This document shows positions 55,571-64,000 of a DNA stretch of 64,000 nt, piece by piece. The DNA comes from Pieris napi (Eukaryota > Arthropoda > Insecta > Lepidoptera > Pieridae): positions 826,001 through 890,000 of the forward strand of contig NC_062243.1 in the NCBI RefSeq assembly GCF_905475465.1. Direction: 5' to 3'. Each line of letters begins with the position of its first letter. Within the stretch, counting starts at the first letter, position 1. The notes under the pieces were generated by a model. That model had not been told where the DNA came from, did no database searches, and saw only the letters and a program-made list of their open reading frames with translations. The position numbers and the translations under genes are program-made.

Positions 55571-56584
55571 TACAAAAAAGCGTCTTTCCCTTAATACTAA
55601 GTAGTGTTATTGGAAACTTTCTTATGTTCAATATTAGTTTTAATAAATTAGGTTAGTTATAAATTACTTATTAGTCTTAAGTAAGGATAGATCGTAATGT
55701 TAAATTGTGTCTTTGTGCAGAGACAATTTATTTAAAAAAAAAACTTTGTGTCCACAGCATATTAAAATTTTAAAATTCATAATGCATAAACAGGAATTCT
55801 TTTGATAAGGTGGAAATTGCCTGTAACGTTTGCCAGTCTAGGGGATTAATTTAAGGCTTAACTAGTAATCCTGGTACCAGGTTACCCACCTGTAAAACAT
55901 AAACTAGTATGCTTTTCATTTGTTTATATATTACGTAACTATAAAAGTTAAAAGTGCCCCATAAACGATAAATTACACAGGATAAATACGTCTACATTTT
56001 TTTGGCATCCCACTTCCCAAAACAAATTATTGTCCAGGTGAATCCGTAAAAAATATAAATAGCCTGACATTTCCCCGGTGAAATTAAAAAGTTTTCAGTT
56101 TTCCCGAAATTAAACCGGCTCGCGGTAGGAATTCTGACGACCGAATTTTCTAAGTTTAGGTAAGTCTCTAGAGCCTTCTATTTGCTGAGCAAAAATAGGC
56201 TCCATGTCTTTGATAAAACGGTTTCCGACGAGCACGTGCCGAAGGTTTTAATTCATCTGTTTGCGTAATTATTTGACCTAATAATTTGTTTGTGGAAAAG
56301 CCATTACTGGGAGGCTAAATAATTCTGAGAAAAATGTCTGAATAATGTCTGCGCCATTGCCAAATTACCACTATGGCTTAGTGGTTGATGCAAATGTGCT
56401 GGCTAGCCTTAACAATGAAAAATTGTTTAGGTTTGGTAAACATAAATTTATGTTTGCTCTAGAAACAACTAATAAAAACACATGCTAAAATGTCTCTGCT
56501 CCATGCCCCATTACCTCGAATATTATCCATTAATTGTGATGAACATGTCACATGTTTGCTGTGTTGAAGAATAGAGGCCGTGGA
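55571..56584. other. Unassigned AT-rich sequence
   Basis: Nothing recognised. Confidence 0.5.
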
Positions 56585-56960
56585 GACTTATTTATTTATT
56601 AGTAATCTTACAGCTAACACAGATCCATATTATTAAAAAAAATACTTAGACATTACAAAGCCAAAACAGATTACATAGATAAACAAAATATAACAGAAAA
56701 CAAGGTAATAAACAACAAAAAAAACCCTGAAACAAACGAAAATCAATACTTATTATTTGAAATTGTTACTGTTAAAAAAATGTCAAAGTCCTCCCGCTTC
56801 TTCAAATATTACCTCACATCCTCTTTGGTAAAGTGGAATATATCAAAATCTTCATAATTAGTGTCATAGTTAGATAAAACCCGAAACATTTGCGAATTAC
56901 GCAGATTCGTGTTCGTAAGAGGCACATGGAACAATTGTGAGTATCTTGTCGCATAGTGCA
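56585..56960 (-). pseudogene. LINE 3' end with ORF terminus
   Basis: Minus strand: HYATRYSQLFHVPLTNTNLR, then NSQMFRVLSNYDTNYEDFDI, then a stop at 56809-56811, followed by about 220 bases of 3' UTR ending in an aataaata repeat tail. The Y.TR.....P..RTN pattern fits Jockey-superfamily ORF2 ends and differs from LINE-A. Upstream RT lost. Confidence 0.6.
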
Positions 56961-57387
56961 TGGTTTCTAAGAGAAATTAACGAGAAACAAATTATAAGCA
57001 ATATATTTTATGTAGGTTTTTGTATATCGTTATTTATTGGTCACTAACTTTGTGCTTTTGTGATAATAAACATTTTCTTTATTTTGTACCACTGCTTAAT
57101 TATTTAACCCTAATTTAATATTTGTACCTAAAAATTAACTCAAAATGCAATATTATCGGCTTTGGTATAAATCACAGCGGTAATTGTAGGCAAGTCCCTG
57201 CTCCCCAGCGAGTTCAGCCAATTGCTACTCATATTTCAGATTTATGTCGATATAACCTATGGGAAATTGATGCTTATTATTGCTGGTTTTGAATATTTCT
57301 GATAACTGACTGGGAAAGGGTAGTTATGGTTTAAATATACAGTTGGAGATTTTAGTCCAAAACGCTCATTATGTTTTTACCATACAG
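56961..57387. other. Unassigned AT-rich sequence
   Basis: Nothing recognised. Confidence 0.5.
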
Positions 57388-57482
57388 ATATATCCGAACC
57401 AATACGACTTAGGGTCCTTCAAGAAAAGAGCCTACCAATTCTTTAAAGTTCGGCAACGCACCCGCGAGCCCTCTGGTATGAG
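57388..57482 (+). mobile_element. LINE-A ORF-end fragment, 3'-truncated
   Basis: Encodes YPNQYDLGSFKKRAYQFFKV in an open frame and stops at gagccctctgg, where the usual tail is missing. Confidence 0.75.
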
Positions 57483-58017
57483 TAATGAATGTTTTTATTA
57501 CGTGACGCTATTATATCTATTTAACAATACAGTGCACCAATATATAATAAAACATATATTATTAATAATGAAATATGTTCCTATATCATGTCCTAGAAAG
57601 TAAAATTATGTACAAAAATTTATTTCTATTAATTTACCAAAAATTCATTTAAATTTATATATAATATATAAACACGCATAACTAATGATTATTGTCATAA
57701 AATATGACATTCCATTAAACAAAACAATATCTTTTATACAAATACATTAGTTACAATAAGATCGCTGTCCGCGCAAAACCTGTTTTAAGATTTCAATTTC
57801 GTGAAAGCGCCTTAGGCTAAAAATCTGAGGTATTCAAGCTACTTAAATGGCAATTTATCTAATTGAGAATTTTGTTAAAATTGGCAGACATCTTGGCGAG
57901 AAAATATACAACCTATTTAATGGCATCATTACAATCTTATTCAGAAATTGGTATCTGTTAATTGGATATGGCCGTATCTAGCTGGCCAAGAACTCGTACA
58001 TATGTAAATAAGCAATA
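57483..58017. other. Unassigned AT-rich sequence
   Basis: Nothing recognised. Confidence 0.5.
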
Positions 58018-58271
58018 TTCTTCAGCGTACGACTCTCACCCCTGAAGTCTTGGGTTCGATCCCCGACTGTGCACAAATTTACTTTTTTCTATGTGCGCTA
58101 AACAGTCGCACTAACGATGAAGGAAAAGGACCCAAAAAGTTGGCGTGTGTCAGGCACAGGAGGCCGATCACCTACTTGCCTATTAGATTGATAAATGATT
58201 ATGAAACAGATACAGAAATCTGAGGCCCAAACCTAAAAACGATGTAGTGCCACTGATTTATTTATTTATTT
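58018..58271 (+). mobile_element. SINE-1 copy, 5'-truncated
   Basis: Begins within the head at ttcagcgtacgactctcacc, so the A box is missing; B box gggttcgatccc; 3' end complete: gtagtgccactgatttattt and an att-rich tail. Confidence 0.88.
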
Positions 58272-58389
58272 TATTTATACAATATAAAATTTAGTAATAT
58301 ACGTAGTAAATTAATTCGTTTGATTATATTTAACTAAAGATTACTGAAACTACCAAAACTCGAATGCTACTTCAGCCATCCCTAAAATT

Positions 58390-58481
58390 TATTGCCGGTT
58401 CTTGATGTATATATTTCTTTTTTTACGTTTATAAGTGGACATTGTGTTACCTATATGAATAAATGATTTTCGACTTGAATG
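58390..58481 (+). mobile_element. LINE-B tail fragment
   Basis: tattgccggttctt, then by deletion ttacgtttataagtggacat, tgtgttacctatatgaataa and atgattttcgacttga. The stem's second arm is deleted. Confidence 0.65.
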
Positions 58482-59202
58482 TTACGGCGCGTTCCCTATC
58501 TTGCGATATCAGCGCTACGGATATTCAAAGATCTAAATAACTATACCGAAATTGCATCAAACACATCGCTATATTTTATTATAATTCAGGGAATAAATTT
58601 AAATGGAGTATGGAGTAGCAAGTGTTTCACTATATTAGCACTATATATAAACTGATCGTGGGGTTATTGGTATTCCGAAATTATAATTCACAACTTGTTA
58701 TAAAACAATTAACAATAAAAATAAATAAACAAATTTATAATACAAAGGCGAACTAAATCAAATTATGTAATCATATAACTTATAATTAATCAAATACCTT
58801 GATGTTCCACGCAACACAGTTAATGAACATAATTTAACATCTCCATTATTTGAATTAACAGTCGAAGGCTATTTTATATTTATAATTTATAATACCTACG
58901 TTTACCTACTTTATTCTATATGACAGAACGCCATAGACTACAATCATCTATGTCAACTAAGCAAGCTTATTTGATACATTTGTTTATGTGTTTTTTTTAT
59001 ACGGGTTGACGACGTTGGGATTATTTTTGTACCAGAAAACGAATCCAGCCACTTCTGCTGACCCTCAGAAGACCAAGTAGTCTTACAGTCATGGTTCAAT
59101 GGTGAATGGATAACCATTTAATTATCTATAGTGAATTAATAATTACAATTTAATATGAAATCTCTGCTCTTCGCAACGAATAGAAATAATTTTCCAGACT
59201 TA
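58482..59202. other. Unassigned AT-rich sequence
   Basis: Nothing recognised. Confidence 0.5.
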
Positions 59203-59204
59203 TA

Positions 59205-59687
59205 CTCTGATTTTTAATTTCGTAGAATTCTGACAGCTATCATTTTTTGACATGTCAGAGATTACAAACCTTTTTGGCCGGGCACATTTTTCAATTTCAA
59301 TACGAGTCTGAACATCTGAGTTACACTACATACATTAGTTAGTGAATGTATATATTTTATTAAGTGCGGTGCGCACTAGTAAAGATAACATTCTTTTTAA
59401 AGGTTTACCAAACCTGGAATTAGTAGGCAGTGATGCCAGCTAAAAAATAAAGTAAAGTAATTAAAGTTAATTCGATATATTGTTCGTGATATTGAAATTT
59501 TTTGTATTAGATGACTTGAGTCAATAAATATTTAGATTTACCTTTTTATAGGTAAAACATAAAAAATACGTAGCATTTTATTTGTTAATGCCCTCATATG
59601 GGTCAAATTGGTCCCTCTTTCGGTGGAGAACTTTGTTAATAGCAACACTTATGAAATGTCAGAATTCTACGGAGTGAAAAATCAGAC
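59205..59687. mobile_element. MITE, Tc1/mariner-like
   Basis: 483 bases; ends ctctgatttttaatttcgta and, from the right, gtctgatttttcactccgta, continuing through gaattctgaca (about 27 of 31). Flanked by TA at 59203-59204 and 59688-59689. The interior shows no transposase motif. Confidence 0.8.
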
Positions 59688-59689
59688 TA

Positions 59690-61009
59690 TAGCTAACTTT
59701 ATGATTGTTTGGTTAGTTATTGGAGGCATTAATGTGTTTCATTTGGTTAACCACGGCGAATTCGATCGGACATGACATGGTGTTTTAGTTCCAAATAAAG
59801 CCACGGAGCGCTGACAATCTATTTCATACTGGCATTTATATCTCGTCATGATCGTAGAACAATGTCGGATTTGAAAAAAAAAACACTTTTTATCATATTT
59901 GGATACTACATTGACTAAATATTACGGCTACATTAAAAAAAATCCATTTGTTTTAAATTTCAAATTAATCAGTCGGTAAATTGACGGATTTGATAGAAGC
60001 ATGTGAATTTTCTAGAAAACTGTGTAATTTAATGTTATAATTTTTATTTTGTTTCAAAACAAACCCTTTTGTTTGCTTGTATGCCAAATTGCATAATAAC
60101 AGAATATGAATTGAAATAGTTATCACAAAAACTAACATGATTATATTATTTTGAAATGGCTGCCCTGTAAAGTTTACTATTTGTCAGATCCGTCACTATT
60201 CTACGACTATGACGATCTGTGCCCTTTCTGTTATGTATATAATCGGAGCGTTAAGAATTATTATTTAAATTTTTCAAAGTCAATTTTCCATACTAATTAT
60301 TGATTTCGTTTCCAGGTATGTTGATAAGCGGTGACATCGTTGATAACGCTGTAAGTGCATTTAACGACTCTTTGAAGTTACATGTTCGGAATGTAGGCTA
60401 ATGATAAAGGAAAAACCCGGTCTATAATTTATTCAAAATGTCATTACAGTTTCAATATTTATCAAGAATATTTTGAATTATTTAAACCGTTCTTATCAGT
60501 GTATTGTTTGTGTGAAGGAATACTTATTATAACATGGAATGTAAACTGTTACCATGGTAACTAACAAGTAAGCACTGTCAATTATGTCAAAACATGGTTT
60601 GACAGCTCTTGATTTGACAATACGTGCCGAAGAAGTCTTTATTTCAGAGGGCTTAGTCGTAGTTTAGGTTTAAATTTATCGACACGAACTGTCATTTTCA
60701 TACAAATTAGCTTTTCGACTTTCTACATACACTAATGTTATGGTATAATGATTAAACCCCCAGGAGTTATAACATGGCTGATACAGTGTTACAAGATTCA
60801 ACTAAGCTAGTTTGTAGCTAAGTTTAACCGTTCTTTTGTTATATAACATAAAGCCTCTTGAGAAAACTCCAAAAAAAAAAAAAAATACAACACAAAAATA
60901 CTTTATCACGTCGAACCATGAGTTCCTAAGGTAAAACCCCCAACCATATAAACAAACGGTTTTTATTATAGATTTTATCATTAAAGATTTAATTAATAAC
61001 TCTAAGTAC
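59690..61009. other. Unassigned AT-rich sequence
   Basis: Nothing recognised; a run of 15 A lies at 60871-60885. Confidence 0.5.
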
Positions 61010-61244
61010 TGTTTTAGGTCTGAGCCTCAGATTTGTGTTTCGTCATCATTTGTTTTAATCTAATAACCCTTCTGTTCCTAACGCCCCGTCGACATTTTGG
61101 GTTTTAGGCCCGGTTTCCTCATAATGTATTCCTACACCGTTTGTAGTGTTAAATGCGCACATAGAAAGTCCATTGGTGCACAACCGGGGATCGAACCTAC
61201 GACCTCAGGGATCAGTCACCGAAGCAACTAGGCCAACACTGCTC
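61010..61244 (-). mobile_element. SINE-1 copy
   Basis: 3' side gttttaggtctgagcctcag; B box region ggggatcgaacctacgacct; A box side gcaactaggccaacactgct. Several small internal deletions. Confidence 0.87.
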
Positions 61245-61393
61245 CATTACTTAGATAGGTACATGCATTATCGCACGTGCGCCAAACGTCCTTGCTCTAC
61301 CTTGATTTGCAACTTTTATCAGTAGGTAGCTGTTGACCTATGCTATGTTGTATGAGGTAAGTGGATATAATTTATATATTGATAGTGTAAAAC

Positions 61394-61506
61394 ATTGCCG
61401 GGCACCACCACTATCTGGAACCAGCTGCCCACTGAAGTATTTCCGAACCAATTCGACTTAGGGTCCTTCAAGAGAAGAGCGTACCAATTCTTAAAATTCC
61501 GGCAGT
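61394..61506 (+). mobile_element. LINE-A ORF-end fragment, 3'-truncated
   Basis: Encodes TIWNQLPTEVFPNQFDLGSF-like sequence across the frame (nucleotides ggaaccagctgcccactgaa, gtatttccgaaccaattcga), then ttcttaaaattccggcag, where similarity stops. Confidence 0.75.
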
Positions 61507-61814
61507 ATTTATTATTAGTATTTGTATTGTTGTAAGTCATTTAAGGTCTCTGTTCTCTCTTTTTGAAGAGTTTATACTTAGAAAATTTATCTTGCGCAGT
61601 ACTAATTCTATACAAACTGGATTAATTAAGTCTTTAGTAACTTAATTTAAACTTACAAGTCCGTTAGTATCGGTTGAGAGCTGCTTAAAAGGCTAATTGT
61701 ATATTTGCTATCTGTCCTGTCTCAAAACATATGCGACCTTATCTTAATTACCATAAATGTCAAAGTTGTGTCACATTTCTTCTGGCATAGACTTGTAACG
61801 AAAAATATTAAGTA
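61507..61814. other. Unassigned AT-rich sequence
   Basis: Nothing recognised. Confidence 0.5.
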
Positions 61815-62367
61815 CTAGCTGACCTGGCTAACTTCGTTCCGCCCTACAACCTTATAATATCGTTGTTACTTTAATTTAACTTATTTTAGGATTTCATTAA
61901 TGTTAAGTATTACATTAATACAACTTTTTTGCAAATACAGAAATGTTTTATTGCTTGCCATTGCGAAAGAAGAATGGCAGTTTTACACATTAGGCATCTT
62001 CTCTCTAGCGTCAATATGGCGATGCTGCATGTTAAGCACTTTCTGATATCCAACATCTTTTGATCAGGATCAAAGCATGGTTATGCATCACCTCATTCAC
62101 CTCAAGATCGGAATTTCTTGAACTGACACGAATTCGACGTAAAATGATGCGTAGTTTTGTCAACAGATGGCACCATATGGTTTTTGCATTCGTAAAATTA
62201 ATTAATTAATTTATTGTTATTTGATAACTTATCCGATATTTTATTGTTTATTCTGCTATTCGGGACGGAAACAAATCCAACAAATCAAAAACCATGGCAA
62301 TCGGTCCAGCCATTCTCGAGTTATAAGTGTTGTAACAAACACGACTTTCTTTTATATATATAGATTA
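61815..62367 (-). mobile_element. Repeat E copy
   Basis: Left end tagctgacctggctaacttc and right end aacaaacacgactttctttt then atatatatag, with ggtccagccattctcgagtt inside. The layout (ctagctgacc..gg end, a 'cggtccagcc' core, a tatata end) parallels repeats C and D with little shared sequence. Class unresolved. Confidence 0.55.
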
Positions 62368-62497
62368 CAATATTTCTTAGATTAAATAATATTCTAATGA
62401 GGACGACAATTCACAATTATGAATATGAAAACACTGCCAACTTTTACTAATATTATTATTATTTTCTACTAAATATTAATATATTTTATTTTTTTGA

Positions 62498-62735
62498 CCA
62501 GCATTGTGGAACATTCTGCCTCAGCATAATGCTGAGTCAGGGCCAATTACAGCCACAGCACATACGCAATACACACTAGAAACGAAGCGATAGGGAAAAG
62601 GAGATAAAAATATTTCTTTTGATATCTCCCATATGTTTATTTTATTTCTTTTTCTTTGATTATCGTTATTATGTGTGTTTATGTGTGTGTGTTTTTGTTT
62701 GTAATAAATGATATGTCTATGTCTATAATATTTTT
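62498..62735 (+). mobile_element. LINE-H 3' end
   Basis: Starts gaccagcattgtggaacatt, has cctcagcataatgctgagtc and aataaatgatatgtctatgt with a further gtctat unit. Opposite in orientation to, and 750 bases from, the copy at 63480. Confidence 0.78.
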
Positions 62736-63004
62736 GTACGTTTTGTGTGTATTTTGTATGAAAAACCTAGACTCAAAGTTAAGTTTAAAACTCCAACCCA
62801 TATAAGAAAACTTGTATCTATAAAACGTCAATAGAGATGATTAATACAGATATTAGTTATAATTCTTGATTTATACGGCTATAAAATTTTATTTTTTCCT
62901 TATACATTAAATTCCTTGCGCCATTCCCTTTTCCATACTCGTAAATGAAAATGTTGTGTATAGTGTAAAGATTTTTAAGGTATATATTACGGTAGTTAGG
63001 TTAG
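62736..63004. other. Unassigned AT-rich sequence
   Basis: Nothing recognised. Confidence 0.5.
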
Positions 63005-63104
63005 AGAAGTGTTGGTCCAGTAGCTTAAGCGTGAGACTTTCAACCCCGAGATCGTGCATACGATTCACGCCTGTGCACTCAGTGTGCATGTGTGTAACAC
63101 TTGT
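63005..63104 (+). mobile_element. SINE-1 head only
   Basis: gaagtgttggtccagtagct (A box changed) and acgattcacgcctgtgca (B box changed), ending after the tRNA-like part. A 3'-truncated copy cut where a LINE-B end begins. Confidence 0.6.
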
Positions 63105-63109
63105 TCATA

Positions 63110-63285
63110 TCAAAACAAAATCATTCATTCATATAGGTAACACAATGTACACTTATGAACGTCAAAAAATAAATATACATTAAATGCTTCTAATTTTACA
63201 TTTACTGCCAGTTCTCAAATCAAGGACGTAGAAGAGAAGAACTGGCAATATCTCAATAAAAAGAGTGGCGGAGAGTTTATTGACA
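63110..63285 (-). mobile_element. LINE-B 3' end with inverted 5' segment
   Basis: 63110-63250 is an ordinary minus-strand LINE-B tail with stem arms tgccagttct (63206-63215) and agaactggca (63238-63247). It is followed at 63257-63284 by aaaaagagtggcggagagtt and ttattgac, which is the next upstream part of the element in the opposite orientation. Confidence 0.82.
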
Positions 63286-63479
63286 TATGGTGTCTATAAA
63301 ATACGATTAAGGCAACGAATGTATTCAAAACCACAGAATTATTATTAATAATCGTAACAAACAGTAGGACAAACATAGATCTTTATTAATTTTAGCATAC
63401 TATTTTTATTTTTTATAACGTCGAAGAGTTTGTATATCAAAGAAACTAACATTGAATAGGATTTTTGTGTTGGATAGTC
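63286..63479. other. Unassigned AT-rich sequence
   Basis: Nothing recognised. Confidence 0.5.
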
Positions 63480-64000
63480 ATAGACATAGACATAACATTT
63501 ATTACAAACGAAAACACACACACATAAACACACAAAATAACAATACTTAAAGAAAACATAAAATAAGACATCACAAACAATAAAAATTAAAAATTAAAAT
63601 TAAGAAATTTTCTTTTGCCATTCGGTTCGCTTCCAGTGTGCAATGTGTGTGTACTGTAGTTGTAATTGGCCCTGGCTCAGCATTATGCTGAGGAGCAAAA
63701 AGTTCCACAGCGCTGGTCATTCTGCCAGAGACCACAGCAGCTAGTTTGCGCCTCTAATAAAATAAAATAAATAATTATAATACCAAGTAGAAAAATAATA
63801 ATAATAATATTAAAGTTAGAAGTGTGAGTAAATCGTGTGTAACGGTGTATAATAAATAGAATTAAATTAAAAGTTAAAAATAAGAATAAATGTAAATAAG
63901 TAGATATTTGTTTGTTTTATGGGTGGATAAAAACTAAATTTCGTGGGACTTTTGTTGAATAAGTAGAAGTGTCTTATAAGTGCCGAATTAGAACGGGTGA
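63480..64000 (-). mobile_element. LINE-H 3' end, runs off the window
   Basis: Tail catagacatagacataacat (plus reading), ggccctggctcagcattatg, ccacagcgctggtcattctg, tttcgtgggacttttgttga near 63940-63960. It extends further 5' than the other two copies and continues past the window edge, so the coding part of this LINE may lie just outside. Confidence 0.78.

Noticed and set aside
4381..63104. tRNA genes at the SINE-1 heads
   Set aside because: The heads have A and B boxes, but the 3' half does not fold as a tRNA acceptor and the sequence continues into a SINE body in every copy.
1..64000. CRISPR arrays, bacterial operons, rRNA genes or prophage-like systems
   Set aside because: No regularly spaced direct repeats, no ribosome-binding-site-led gene clusters and no rRNA landmarks; the content is typical of an insect nuclear genome.

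Overview
The window reads as AT-rich, non-coding nuclear DNA of a moth or butterfly (Lepidoptera), either intronic or intergenic. The evidence is the repeat content: a tRNA-headed SINE present in more than a dozen copies, Jockey-superfamily and RTE-like LINE tails, short inverted-repeat DNA transposons, and a chloride of short dispersed repeats whose sequence style is familiar from lepidopteran introns. I cannot name the species. I found no host gene that I can support. Nearly all short open frames are chance frames or pieces of repeats.

The only long coding region is on the minus strand at 6601-9549. It is an uninterrupted non-LTR retrotransposon ORF2 with apurinic endonuclease and reverse transcriptase domains, truncated at its 5' end, with its 3' untranslated tail on the left.

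Repeat families, named here for reference. SINE-1: tRNA-derived, copies at 4371, 11031, 19136, 22413, 24113, 40777, 41428, 44541, 46259, 53297, 58018, 61010 and 63005, plus debris. LINE-A: 3' ends of a Jockey-superfamily element with a conserved VFPNQFDLGSFKKRAYQFL C-terminus, about 17 pieces. LINE-B: 3' ends carrying a stem-loop that shows pairing-preserving change between copies. LINE-H: 3' ends with a GTCTAT-type tail. RTE-like tails: 2745, 4708, 14520, 15970, 34005, 42080, 43922, 55343. Repeats C, D and E: dispersed elements of unresolved class sharing the motif of a 'cctccgaaacggctcgaccg' type core or a related end. F1/F2: two related inverted-repeat families. G: TE-protein remnants containing AIQRGNAAS.

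Four well-delimited MITE candidates were found by eye with inverted ends and target duplications: 16401-16579 (pogo/Tigger-like), 43423-43585 and 45670-45908 (3-bp TAA/TTA duplications, PIF/Harbinger-like) and 59205-59687 (TA duplication, Tc1/mariner-like).

Layout: 1-6 kb sparse repeats; 6-9.5 kb the LINE; 9.5-18 kb G fragments, F1, an RTE tail and the pogo-like MITE; 18-26 kb LINE-B and SINE-1 copies; 26-31 kb a cluster of repeat C; 31-40 kb mixed LINE-A/LINE-B/F2; 40-46 kb the densest SINE/LINE/MITE nest; 46-54 kb sparse; 54-64 kb LINE-A, RTE-like, SINE-1, mariner-like MITE, repeat E and LINE-H. The elements do not form a pathway: apart from the one LINE ORF they are dead or non-autonomous copies that would depend on enzymes encoded elsewhere. 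No previously undescribed multi-gene system is visible. The best leads are the covarying LINE-B stem-loop, the asymmetric F1/F2 family with its 20-bp-arm hairpin, and the fully open LINE ORF.
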